Shown: piece by piece, positions 25,620 to 33,641 of the stretch
Layout of the letters: each line of letters begins with the position of its first letter
Numbering within the stretch: position 1 is the first letter of the stretch
NCBI RefSeq assembly: GCF_030733745.1
Contig: NZ_JASHIK010000001.1
Coordinates: 542,120 to 606,119, forward strand
From: Stappia sp. MMSF_3263
GTDB taxonomy: Bacteria > Pseudomonadota > Alphaproteobacteria > Rhizobiales > Stappiaceae
Direction of reading: 5' to 3'
Length of the DNA stretch: 64,000 bases
Position numbers and translations under genes: made by a program
Notes under the pieces: model-generated
Database searches by the model: none
Seen by the model: the letters and a program-made list of their open reading frames with translations, nothing else
What the model was told of the DNA's origin: nothing

Positions 25620-26330
25620 GTGCCGCTCAGCCTGATTGAGAAATTGCCTGAAGGAATTTCTTCCGGCAGTGCCTGGACCGCCAGTGCGCAGTTTTTCGAG
25701 GCTTTCGGCTTCGACAAGCTCATCTATGTCGACCGCACGTTGGCCGGGCTGTCGATGTTCACGACCTTTCCGGAAAGCTGGACCTCGCATTACCGCGCAG
25801 CCGCGTATGACCGGATCGACCCGTTCTTTGCCTATTGCTGCGCAACGGCGGAGCCCATGGGTACGGGCGTCGACTATCTTTCGGACTATCCCTTTCTGTC
25901 CGCCGTCCAGCGCCGGCTCATCCAGGAAGCCGGGGAAACGGGCATGCGCGCGGGCATGTCATGCATCGTGCGGCAGGCGGGCCCCATTGGCGCCGGTGGC
26001 TGGAACCTCGGCTCCAGCCTGCCTCGTCACGACATCGAGAAGATATTTTCCGAGCATTCCGATCTGCTCCGGCTGGCAGCCTTCTTTGCCCATGAGCGCC
26101 TGCAATCCGCCCTGGACGAGGAACAACGGTATGTCACGCTCAGCCCCAGGGAAAGGGAATGTCTTCTCTGGGTGGCGCAGGGCCTGCGCAGCAAGCAGAT
26201 CGCCGAGAAACTCGGCCTCAGGCCGGTTACTGTCGAGCTCCATCTGAAGAACGCGCGTACCAAGCTTGGAGCCTCCACCCGAGAACACGCCATTGCCATC
26301 GCGTTGCTCAACGGTCTGATCTTCCCGTAG
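25620..26330 (+). CDS. LuxR-family regulator with autoinducer-binding domain (LuxR solo)
   Basis: 236 residues, GTG start 25620. The N-terminal ~165 residues match the acyl-homoserine-lactone-binding domain: the W-x-x-x-Y-x-x-x-x-Y-x-x-x-D-P pattern (WTSHYRAAAYDRIDP) is the ligand-pocket signature. The C-terminal HTH is LSPRERECLLWVAQGLRSKQIAEKLGLRPVTVELHLKNARTKLG. No luxI-type synthase gene is in the window, so it is a solo or responds to a distant signal. It lies directly upstream of the dyad-controlled membrane-protein operon and is a candidate for binding those dyads. Confidence 0.9.
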   Translation: MPLSLIEKLPEGISSGSAWTASAQFFEAFGFDKLIYVDRTLAGLSMFTTFPESWTSHYRAAAYDRIDPFFAYCCATAEPMGTGVDYLSDYPFLSAVQRRLIQEAGETGMRAGMSCIVRQAGPIGAGGWNLGSSLPRHDIEKIFSEHSDLLRLAAFFAHERLQSALDEEQRYVTLSPRERECLLWVAQGLRSKQIAEKLGLRPVTVELHLKNARTKLGASTREHAIAIALLNGLIFP

Positions 26331-26346
26331 AAGGCACGGCAGTGTC

Positions 26347-26372
26347 GGCGTCCGCTTCCCTCGCCGGACGCC
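26347..26372 (+). terminator. Hairpin after the LuxR gene
   Basis: GGCGTCCG / CGGACGCC with a 10-base loop, 17 bases after the LuxR stop codon, no T-run. It lies immediately before dyad site A and probably separates the two transcription units. Confidence 0.5.
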
Positions 26373-26374
26373 TG

Positions 26375-26392
26375 CTCCCTTAAATGGGAGAG
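26375..26392. promoter_or_regulatory. Cluster dyad element, site A
   Basis: CTCCCTTAAATGGGAGAG, with CTCCC and GGGAG half-sites. It ends 59 bases before the start of the 27-residue peptide gene at 26452, the first gene of a three-gene operon. Confidence 0.7.
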
Positions 26393-26451
26393 GGAGCGCC
26401 GCGCATCACCTGTTCTGTTGTCTCCGGGGTTTCAGGTTTCCGGAGACGTGC

Positions 26452-26535
26452 ATGACCACGCTATTCGTCCTTGTGATCGTCGGGCTAGGCGGTTTCATCT
26501 ACCTGCAGAACCGCCTGCCGGGAGCCGGCTCATGA
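26452..26535 (+). CDS. 27-residue single-span membrane peptide
   Basis: Reads MTTLFVLVIVGLGGFIYLQN..., one hydrophobic helix followed by a short basic-polar tail. Its stop codon overlaps the start of the next gene (ATGA), so translation is coupled. The coupling, the dyad element upstream and the hydrophobic pattern favour a real small protein, probably a membrane partner of the DUF3137-like protein. Too short for similarity to be judged by eye. Confidence 0.55.
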   Translation: MTTLFVLVIVGLGGFIYLQNRLPGAGS

Positions 26536-27545
26536 GTGCGCGGGCCACACACTGGGATCCCATCCAGGGCGAAATCTCCGTGGAAACCCCGGATGTTTCC
26601 GATATCCGGACAGGTGTTGTCCTGCCGGCACCTGTCCGCCGCTTCCTGCCGATCGGGGCGATCCTGGCGCTGCTCTGGACCATGGTGCAGGCGATCTGGA
26701 CGGATGCCTTTCCGTTCGTCCCGGTTGCGGTCACCACGGTGATGTTTGCGCTGTTTTTCCTGGCCGGCGAGCTTGAGAACAGGGATGGCAGGCAGACAAA
26801 GCGCCGGGTCGAATTCGCCCGAAGGAAGGGTTGGAGCTATACCGGCAAGTTCATGGAACGCATGCGCCAGCTCGGCACGGTCATGACGTCGGATGGTGCG
26901 GACCGGCGCACGCATCTGGTGAAATCCGAAAGGGCACTGGCCGTCGAGCAACGTGTGCCGGAACTGACGAAACTCCAGGTGGGATCGTTTGTCGGCGCGC
27001 AGTTCGATGGAGAGTTCTGGGGAACGAGCAGCGAGGACGGACTGCCGTTCTGGCTCGCGATCAGGGTGATGGAAATGGAGGCCGGACTGGCCGCCAATCC
27101 CGTCCTGCGGCGGGACGCAAGCGGCGGTATCGGCGGTTTCGGTTTTTTCTACTCCTTGCTCGGAGCCTACAGGATCGGCCGCAGCATCGGCACCAGGGCG
27201 GTCATCCGGCCGGAAAGCCTCTTCAACAAGGGCCTGTTGGACCGGGACATCAAAACCGGAACCGTGGCCTTCAACGAGGCTTTTCACGTCTCCGGCACGG
27301 GAACCGCGGATCCCGAGCTCACCGTCCTGAGGGTTTTGACACCGGCGACCCAGGCCGTCCTGCTCGATCTGCGGGAGCGTTACCACACCGTCGGCTTCGT
27401 GGTGGATGACGATGTCCTGTTCTTCATGGCCCAGGACAAGCTCGTCGGCGCCAACGCGCATCCTGACCGGGTCGACGTGCTTTTCGCTGGCGTGCTGACC
27501 GATTTCGAGAAAGCGAAATTCGCACTCAAGGACAGTGTCGAATAG
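26532..27545 (+). CDS. DUF3137-like membrane protein
   Basis: 337 residues. Two membrane helices at about 41-78 are followed by a large cytoplasmic part. The C-terminal third resembles DUF3137: TVAFNEAFHVSGTGTADPELTVLRVLTPATQAVLLDLRERY (the F-x-x-x-F-x-V ... R-x-L-T-P-A ... L-L-x-L pattern) followed by V-D-D-D-V-L-F-F. The function of the family is unknown. ATG 26532 overlaps the stop of the small membrane peptide; the regulator gene follows after 13 bases, giving a tight three-gene operon under dyad site A. Confidence 0.65.
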   Translation: MSARATHWDPIQGEISVETPDVSDIRTGVVLPAPVRRFLPIGAILALLWTMVQAIWTDAFPFVPVAVTTVMFALFFLAGELENRDGRQTKRRVEFARRKGWSYTGKFMERMRQLGTVMTSDGADRRTHLVKSERALAVEQRVPELTKLQVGSFVGAQFDGEFWGTSSEDGLPFWLAIRVMEMEAGLAANPVLRRDASGGIGGFGFFYSLLGAYRIGRSIGTRAVIRPESLFNKGLLDRDIKTGTVAFNEAFHVSGTGTADPELTVLRVLTPATQAVLLDLRERYHTVGFVVDDDVLFFMAQDKLVGANAHPDRVDVLFAGVLTDFEKAKFALKDSVE

Positions 27546-27558
27546 GGGGGCGATACGC

Positions 27559-29508
27559 ATGCGCCGCCGCGTCTTGGACCGGACCCTATGGGTTTTCATA
27601 GGTTTGCAGCGGCGTGTTTCTGCTGCAGTCTCGCAACGGGCGTTGGCAAGGGGACTTCTGACACATTGGGCAGATGTGGTTCTGAGACGAGATCTGCGCA
27701 TGGAAGCAAAATATCTACCGAGACCGGACGGGCCGCCGCTTTATTACCGGCATTGGCCCGTCAACATGACGCGCCGCCTCACTTCCGGAAAGAAAACCGT
27801 TTTCCTGGGACACAGCCAGCCGACGCATTCGGGAATGCTTCAGTCGCTCGCCGCCGGGTTCCGGGCCTCCGGCTGGGACGTTCACTCCGGAGACATCCGG
27901 GGACACGGGCGGAGTTTCGACAAGAACGCTGTCGCAGGCCACCTCGATCCTCGCAACGGCTGGAAATCGGCTGTCGAGGACATGCGCCACCTGCTTGGAC
28001 AAAGCTTTGCCGAAACGCCCTGGCAGGACCGCCTGATCGTGGTGCCCAACATCACCGCGCTTCTGACGCTGGAGGTGATGAAGACCTGGCCGGATCTTGC
28101 CCGGCACATCGTGTTCATCTCGCCGCCGCCCAACCAGAAGACGCTCGCCCTGTTCGGCAAGACCTTTGCCGAGGTTCGGATCCGGCTGAAAGGGGCGGAT
28201 ACGCCTGACGAACAGATCCTGCATCATCTCTATTCCTTCCTCGGGGCCCATCTGAAGGACCGCAGGCACCTTGCCGATGTCATGAGTACGGATCACCGTG
28301 TCATCCAGCAGGTGCTCGAGGACCCGTACGGCTGGCCGACCCCGACGCCCGCCTACTGGAAACAGATCTTCGAAGGCATGCTCAGTTCCTGGGCCTGGCC
28401 GCGCGACGCGCGCATGAAGCCGGGAACGCGTTGCCTGGTCGTGTTCGGCGGCGAGGATGCCATGCTTCGCGACGGCGGCTTCCTGCCCCCCATCCAGAGG
28501 TTCCTGTCCGGGATCGGTATCGAAGACGTCGCCTCGGAACGCGTCGACGGCGCCCGGTCGGCGCTCTTCCTGGAAGAGGAAAAATTCGCGATCAGCCGGC
28601 GCATCCTGGATTGGATTCAGCAGGTCCGGCGTGACGAGGCGGATTTCAGCGAGGTCGGCATCGAGGAGCTGGCCTCCGACATTCTCAACCGGATCAGCGA
28701 GACCGGCGCGCGCCAGCTGAAACCGGATGAACTGGTCGAACTCTGTTACAACGCCATCGACGACGACAGCCGCTGGACCGAGATCATCTACCGGATGATC
28801 CACGATGCCGAGCGCTCCGGTGATGTCAACGAGGAGGAACTACACGAGCGCATCAGCAGGCTGATGCCGCACTGGGAGCGGGCGTTCAATCTGAACAAGC
28901 AGGTCATGATGAGCGCCACGCTCGGCGTCCTTTTGGAAAGTGTCATCGAGCGGCTGCAGATCGGGGTTGCCCTTCTGGACAGGCAAAACGATCTCCTGCA
29001 TTGCAATGGCGCCTTCGAAGCATCGCTTTCAGGCCTGTTCCCCCAGGACGGGACGTCGGCGGAACAGTCCGTCTCCCGCAAGGCCCGCGTCCACAGGCTT
29101 CTTGCCGACAATGAAGCGGCCGAAAGTGTTCGGGATGGCGGTGAGCGACTGATCGTCCAGGACGGCAAGCCGGTCGGCTTCCAGTTTTTCCCCGAGGCTC
29201 TCAGGCAGACCGGCCTGCAGAGGCACGGGCCCGCCAGCCTTCTTCTCTTGAGGGTGCAACCCGGCGAAGACATGTCCGAAACGCGGAAGACGCTGATTGA
29301 ACTGGCTTATGGCCTGACGGGCAAGGAAGCGGAGATCGTCCTGGAAATCGCCAGCGGACGGTCGCTGGACCAGATTGCCGACGCCCAGGGGATCCTGGTC
29401 AGCACTGCGCGCGGGCATTTGAAGAAGAGTTTCCAGAAGATCGGTGTTCACAGCCAGTCGGAGCTGGCGGCCCGGCTGATGGCCGGACCGGTCGGCTGGT
29501 TGAAATAG
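27559..29508 (+). CDS. Alpha/beta-hydrolase-like / PAS / LuxR-HTH fusion regulator
   Basis: 649 residues. Residues about 60-350 have the alpha/beta-hydrolase (serine aminopeptidase S33-like) layout: TVFLGHSQPTHSGMLQSLA, GWDVHSGDIRGHGRS, then the nucleophile-elbow position and C-terminal acid and histidine positions. The elbow reads VVPNITALL with T166 where serine is expected, and the histidine position reads GARSALF with S334, so catalysis is probably lost. A PAS-like segment follows at about 460-560 (QIGVALLDRQNDLLHCNGAFEASLSG). The C-terminal LuxR-type HTH is about 585-645 (LTGKEAEIVLEIASGRSLDQIADAQGILVSTARGHLKKSFQKIG). Likely a ligand-sensing transcription factor for the cluster. Confidence 0.8.
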   Translation: MRRRVLDRTLWVFIGLQRRVSAAVSQRALARGLLTHWADVVLRRDLRMEAKYLPRPDGPPLYYRHWPVNMTRRLTSGKKTVFLGHSQPTHSGMLQSLAAGFRASGWDVHSGDIRGHGRSFDKNAVAGHLDPRNGWKSAVEDMRHLLGQSFAETPWQDRLIVVPNITALLTLEVMKTWPDLARHIVFISPPPNQKTLALFGKTFAEVRIRLKGADTPDEQILHHLYSFLGAHLKDRRHLADVMSTDHRVIQQVLEDPYGWPTPTPAYWKQIFEGMLSSWAWPRDARMKPGTRCLVVFGGEDAMLRDGGFLPPIQRFLSGIGIEDVASERVDGARSALFLEEEKFAISRRILDWIQQVRRDEADFSEVGIEELASDILNRISETGARQLKPDELVELCYNAIDDDSRWTEIIYRMIHDAERSGDVNEEELHERISRLMPHWERAFNLNKQVMMSATLGVLLESVIERLQIGVALLDRQNDLLHCNGAFEASLSGLFPQDGTSAEQSVSRKARVHRLLADNEAAESVRDGGERLIVQDGKPVGFQFFPEALRQTGLQRHGPASLLLLRVQPGEDMSETRKTLIELAYGLTGKEAEIVLEIASGRSLDQIADAQGILVSTARGHLKKSFQKIGVHSQSELAARLMAGPVGWLK

Positions 29509-29513
29509 CGTTC

Positions 29514-29921
29514 TCAGCGGCCTGCCGCATAGACCGAGCATCCTTGCTGAAGGGCTGCACGGCGATTGCTCTGGCATTCGCAGGTGGGCGTGATGCCCGA
29601 TCCGGTGACGCAGGATACACCTTTCACGTAGCAGCCTTGGGCACGAACGACGACCCGGTGCTTGAACCTCGTACCTTCGAATTTCGGGTAGCCCTTGGTC
29701 ACACGTGCCAAGGCAACCGAAAACCGCCGGCCATGGCTGTTGCGCATCTTGCCCTGCCAGTTGACCCAGGCGCGCGCTTCGGCCCCGGCCCGCGTCTTGT
29801 GGTTGCTGCTGAAGGCACTCTGGGCCTTGATCGTGCAGATTGTCTTGGCCTCGGCCGAAAGGGCGGGCAGCAGGAACGTCGTTCCCAGCGCCAGCAGCAA
29901 AATCGTCCAAATTGTCCGCAT
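29514..29921 (-). CDS. Secreted small Cys-containing protein, unknown function
   Basis: 135 residues. Signal peptide at about 1-28 (MRTIWTILLLALGTTFLLPALSAEA). The mature part is basic, with the sequence ARAWVNWQGKMRNSHGRRFSV in the middle and six cysteines (TICTIK; GCYVKGVSC; CEC; QGCSV) towards the C-terminus. Its own dyad element (site B) lies 68 bases upstream, so it is probably transcribed independently although the VWA operon lies just upstream on the same strand. Convergent with the fusion regulator, 5 bases apart. Not recognised. Confidence 0.65.
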   Translation of the reverse strand: MRTIWTILLLALGTTFLLPALSAEAKTICTIKAQSAFSSNHKTRAGAEARAWVNWQGKMRNSHGRRFSVALARVTKGYPKFEGTRFKHRVVVRAQGCYVKGVSCVTGSGITPTCECQSNRRAALQQGCSVYAAGR

Positions 29922-29989
29922 GTCAGTCTCCAGTATCGTTGGCAAGAGATCTCGTGGACAGCAGACTGACGGTTCAGCCGGGTGGCGGC

Positions 29990-30007
29990 CTCCCCCATTT
30001 GGGTGAG
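29990..30007. promoter_or_regulatory. Cluster dyad element, site B
   Basis: Reads CTCACCCAAATGGGGGAG on the minus strand, matching the cluster consensus fully. It begins 68 bases before the start at 29921. Because it overlaps the gap after the VWA operon, it marks a separate promoter. Confidence 0.65.
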
Positions 30008-30027
30008 CGTCGCCACGGTTGCTGCGC

Positions 30028-30663
30028 CTATTTGCAGACGATGAAACCGAAAGCCGGACATTCACCGGTCTCGCAATAGGCATCGACGGTGGCAGCCTTG
30101 CCGACCCGCTTGATGTCGCCGAAACAGGCAACGTCCGGTTTGCCGAATTTCAGGCAATAGGCCCGCGCAGGGGCCTTGCCGCATTCCCGGTAGAGATTGT
30201 CCGAGCCCTTGAAACAGGCAAGAACGCGGATGTCCGGCCGGCCGGGCACGAAGATCGGATCTACGGAGACATTTCCCGGGCACGGCGTCTCGGCATAGCC
30301 ATCAAGGCCGGCGAAGTCAGGCAAGACAGGCTCGCCATCCTCTTCCGGCGTGGTTCCGCCAGCCGACGTGCCACCGCCCGAGCCTGATGCCCTGAGGCAT
30401 TCAGCCGGCGGCGAAGCCGTGTTTCTGGCCACCTCGACAAAGGCCGCGGGATAGGTCTGGGCAAACAGGTCCCTTGCCTCGCGCGCGTTCGCGATCCCCA
30501 GTCTTGCCAGGACGTCGCATTGCAACGTGCCGACGTCCTGACAGCCGTAGCCCGCCGCGCATCTGAGATCTTCAACGCCGACGTCCTGCTGCGCGGCCGG
30601 GGCCTTGGACAGGAGCCCCGTGGCAAGCAGGATCAGGAGCGTACGGCCGACGACGCGTCTCAT
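30028..30663 (-). CDS. Secreted Cys-rich protein, unknown function
   Basis: 211 residues. Signal peptide at about 1-24 (cleavage after PAAQ). Two cysteine-bearing parts (residues about 34-90 and 125-211) are joined by a Gly/Ser/Thr-rich linker GSGGGTSAGGTTPEEDG. The C-terminal part has regularly spaced cysteines (ACFKGSDNLYRECGK, AYCLKFGK, ACFGD, YCETGECP, VCK). ATG 30663 overlaps the stop of the VWA gene (ATGA), so it is translated as the last gene of that operon. No family recognised. Confidence 0.65.
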   Translation of the reverse strand: MRRVVGRTLLILLATGLLSKAPAAQQDVGVEDLRCAAGYGCQDVGTLQCDVLARLGIANAREARDLFAQTYPAAFVEVARNTASPPAECLRASGSGGGTSAGGTTPEEDGEPVLPDFAGLDGYAETPCPGNVSVDPIFVPGRPDIRVLACFKGSDNLYRECGKAPARAYCLKFGKPDVACFGDIKRVGKAATVDAYCETGECPAFGFIVCK

Positions 30664-32642
30664 TCCGGTGTGGCCTCGATTGCAAACCTGTCGAGCTCGA
30701 AATGGCTTTCCGCAGGTTTCGCCTTGCTCCACTGACCGGCGAGCACGCTCGGCTTGCCGGAAAGGCGCAGCACCGTGAGCGGATCGGTCTCGTGGACATA
30801 GGCACCGCCGTCATGCCCTTCCGCGGCCGGCAGATCCAGTTCGAGGGCCGCGGAGATGGCGCGGCCACGCCGCTTCAGGCGCAGGACCGCGCCTTCCGTC
30901 GCAAGGCTTTCCAGAACCAGGTCGCCATAGGCGCGGCCTGCCTTGTCGCACAGGCGCTTGACGATCTGCTTGTTAAAAAGATTGACGTCGAACCTGGACT
31001 CCTCGGGTTTGCCCCCGGTCTCGCCCGAGACGCGGATCAGCGACAGGTTCAGGTAGGAGCCGCAGCCCTTGGTCCAGATCCAGGCCATGGCAACGAGCTG
31101 GTTGTTCGGATCCTCAAAGAGCGACAGCATCACACTTTCCCGTCCGCTTTGCTGATGCAGCTTGAATGTCAGGCTCAGGTCGAAATCGCCGTCGGGCAGC
31201 GCCTCGTCAAGGACAAGGCGATTGAGCGCGTTGCTGTTGTCATAGAGCGTCTCGCCTTCCAGGGCGGAGACGAACAGCGTGCCGTTGCCGGTGAACCGGG
31301 TGAGACGGTCGGTCGCGTTCAGCGTCTGCCAGCCGGGTGCGAGCTGCGGACCGTCGAAGGTTTCCTCGAACACGATGGTGCTGGCCGGCGTCTCTTCTGG
31401 TTCGGGCGCCGGGGCCGGAGGCTCGACCGCTTCGGCGGTGTCCGCGACTGCCTGCTTGACCGCCTTGGTGAAGCTCTCGGCGTCGTTGGCGGCATAGTAG
31501 TTGCCGCCGCCATTGTCGGCGATGCACTGAAGCGCCTCGTTTTCTTCCTGCGTCAGGTCGAAGCCGACCACATGGACGCGGGTGTTGATACCCTGCTCCG
31601 CCAGGGCCTTGGCGGTGGCGCAGGGATCGCCTCCGCAGGTTTCCAGCCCGTCCGAAATCAGCAGCACATTCGCCGGCCGATCGGACGCGGGCATGGCGGA
31701 TGCCGCCTGTTGCAGGGCGGCTGCAATGGGGGTTTTCCCGCGCGGCGTGACCGCCTCGATGACCGGCTTCAGGAGCTCGGTGTCGAAGTTCGAGACCGGG
31801 TAGAGAATTTCCGTGTCGCTGCAATCGCCTTCGCGACGATGGCCATAGGCCATCAGGCCGACATTCGTTTCCGGCGGCAGGTCGCTGACGAGGCCCTTGA
31901 GCGCCTGTTTCGCGGTGGTGATCTTGGCAACGCCGTCGACCTGGCCCCACATCGAGCCGGAGCCATCGAGGACAAACAGGAGATCGCTGCCCCGGGGCGA
32001 CAGACCGTTGCCGGGCAGGTCGCCCTGCTCCATGCCGGGGACGACGTCGTCCGAACCGGTCTGGCCGACATCCACCACCTGCGTCGGTTCCCCGCCGCCA
32101 GCGGCGGTATCCTGAAGCGTGACCTCGGTGCCGGAATCCGACCTGATATCGACACCGCTCGATTGCAGCAGATCGGCCAGCGACCAGTTGTTGGTCTCCG
32201 AGTAGATGTCGCTGATCTGCCAGGAACCGTCCGGAACGGTGACGAGTGTATAGACATGGCTGATCGGAGCACCGAGATTGTTGAAGGTCACCCGGATCTG
32301 GGCCGCGCCCTGAAGCAGCGGCATGTCCGGATCCCGCCGAATGCTCAGATCCGAGATGCTTGCGTCCTGGGCATCATAGACCGGGTCGAATTGCAGAAGG
32401 CCCTGCAGGTCCTGCTGCACCAGACCGTCGACGAGAAACTCCTTCGCGGCGGGGACATCGTTCAAAAGCGGGGTGCCGCCGTCATTGAACCGGCTGGAAT
32501 GCTCGGCAAAGAACAGGCGCACCAGGTTTTCAGCCGCTCCGAGATCGGCTTCCTGTGCCCGGGACGGGAGTGCGGTGCCCAGAGCCAGCGTGATGGGCAG
32601 CACGAACCGCAGCGCATACGCCTTGAAAGAATGAGCAGTCAT
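30660..32642 (-). CDS. Secreted VWA-domain protein with DUF3828-like N-terminus and C-terminal beta-sandwich domain
   Basis: 660 residues with a signal peptide (about 1-29). Three parts: an N-terminal NTF2/DUF3828-like domain (about 35-160, ending WQISDIYSETNNWSLADLLQ); a von Willebrand factor A domain (about 220-400) with an intact MIDAS D226-G-S228-G-S230 for metal-dependent binding; a proline-rich linker (PPAPAPEPEETPAS); and a C-terminal beta-sandwich domain (about 425-660) that aligns with the whole of the neighbouring 306-residue protein. Probably an extracytoplasmic adhesion or scaffold protein. The start has a GGAGG site. Middle gene of an operon with that neighbour (upstream) and a Cys-rich protein (overlapping, downstream). 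Confidence 0.85.
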   Translation of the reverse strand: MTAHSFKAYALRFVLPITLALGTALPSRAQEADLGAAENLVRLFFAEHSSRFNDGGTPLLNDVPAAKEFLVDGLVQQDLQGLLQFDPVYDAQDASISDLSIRRDPDMPLLQGAAQIRVTFNNLGAPISHVYTLVTVPDGSWQISDIYSETNNWSLADLLQSSGVDIRSDSGTEVTLQDTAAGGGEPTQVVDVGQTGSDDVVPGMEQGDLPGNGLSPRGSDLLFVLDGSGSMWGQVDGVAKITTAKQALKGLVSDLPPETNVGLMAYGHRREGDCSDTEILYPVSNFDTELLKPVIEAVTPRGKTPIAAALQQAASAMPASDRPANVLLISDGLETCGGDPCATAKALAEQGINTRVHVVGFDLTQEENEALQCIADNGGGNYYAANDAESFTKAVKQAVADTAEAVEPPAPAPEPEETPASTIVFEETFDGPQLAPGWQTLNATDRLTRFTGNGTLFVSALEGETLYDNSNALNRLVLDEALPDGDFDLSLTFKLHQQSGRESVMLSLFEDPNNQLVAMAWIWTKGCGSYLNLSLIRVSGETGGKPEESRFDVNLFNKQIVKRLCDKAGRAYGDLVLESLATEGAVLRLKRRGRAISAALELDLPAAEGHDGGAYVHETDPLTVLRLSGKPSVLAGQWSKAKPAESHFELDRFAIEATPE

Positions 32643-32660
32643 AAGGAACCTCCGGGCTCA

Positions 32661-33581
32661 CTATTGCGGACGGCGGATGCTGAAGTGGTCGAACTCGGCC
32701 AGCGTTTCACCGCCGCCGGCGCGGCTGCCCTGGCCAAGCAGAAACACGGGCTTGCCGAAGGGCGCCATGCGGGCAAGCCAATCCGTGTGGACGGTCTCGA
32801 CGCCCGCGGGCTTGTCCGCGCCTCTGCCGGGCACCGTCAGCGAAAGCGACGTCCGGTAGCGCAGGCCTTTCCTGGACAGGGTCAGGACGAAACCCCGGGC
32901 GTAGAGATCGGACAGGATCTGCTTGCCAAGAGGGGCTCCTGCCTTGTCGCAGATGGTTTTGATGAGAGGGCCGTTGAAGAGGCTGTGATTGGCGGCGGTC
33001 GTGACCGGTTCGCCATCCGGCATCACCGGCTGGTTGGCCACCGTCCTCAGGAACAGCGCAGGCCCGCACCCCCTGGTCAGGACATAGAGATGCGCCGCGA
33101 TGAAATTGTCCGGGCTGTCTCGAAGTCCGAGCCAGACCTCGTCGTAACCGGTCTTCGGATCGATCTTGCCCTTGATCGACAGGTCGAAATCCCCGTCCGG
33201 GGGCAATGATTGAAGCTCGAAGACATTGTTGGATTCAGGGTTCAGGAGACTGTTCTTGCCGCCGCTTGTGAGTGCGAGCAGGATCCCGTCCTCAATGACA
33301 AAGGAAGCCTTGTCCTCATTCAGGTTTTTCCAGTGCCCGGCCAGACCCTTGCCGTCAAAGGGCTCTTCAAAGGGCAGGTCGACCGGCCTTGCGAGCGTTC
33401 CCTTGTCACTGTCGGCGGCAGCCAGCCGGGCCTGCTCTTCGGCGGACATTTCCGTCTGGGCCAGCAGCGGAAGCGTGCTCAGAAGAAGAAACGTACCTGC
33501 CTGAAAAAGCGAGTGTCCCGGCGCCCCGGAACTCCGCAGCAGCTTCCGCAAGAGTGACGGCCTCTTGGTGCTCTCCGCCAT
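32661..33581 (-). CDS. Exported beta-sandwich (concanavalin-like) protein paralogous to the VWA protein C-terminus
   Basis: 306 residues. A hydrophobic N-terminal segment (about 27-46, after KRPSLLRKLLRSSG) is a signal peptide or anchor. The body from about residue 68 follows the same pattern as residues 425-660 of the VWA protein: FDGKGLAGHWKNLN against FDGPQLAPGWQTLN, PPDGDFDLSIKGK against LPDGDFDLSLTFK, YVLTRGCGPALFL against WIWTKGCGSYLNL, ICDKAGAPLG against LCDKAGRAYG, and LAEFDHFSIRRP against FELDRFAIEAT. The fold guess (DUF1349/concanavalin-like) rests on the D-F-D-L-S and GLR-D strands. First gene of the operon under dyad site C, 18 bases before the VWA gene. Confidence 0.7.
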   Translation of the reverse strand: MAESTKRPSLLRKLLRSSGAPGHSLFQAGTFLLLSTLPLLAQTEMSAEEQARLAAADSDKGTLARPVDLPFEEPFDGKGLAGHWKNLNEDKASFVIEDGILLALTSGGKNSLLNPESNNVFELQSLPPDGDFDLSIKGKIDPKTGYDEVWLGLRDSPDNFIAAHLYVLTRGCGPALFLRTVANQPVMPDGEPVTTAANHSLFNGPLIKTICDKAGAPLGKQILSDLYARGFVLTLSRKGLRYRTSLSLTVPGRGADKPAGVETVHTDWLARMAPFGKPVFLLGQGSRAGGGETLAEFDHFSIRRPQ

Positions 33582-33641
33582 TTGAAAATGCTCCAACAGT
33601 GGTCGACGAGTTGAAGCATATCGGGAGGCGGAGGATCGGCC

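Noticed and set aside
25620..26330. Complete quorum-sensing pair
   Set aside because: No LuxI-type synthase is encoded within the window; only the receptor-type regulator is supported.
30702..33209. 835-codon open frame on the plus strand
   Set aside because: Antisense to the VWA operon, composition of a shadow frame, no ribosome binding site and no recognised motif.
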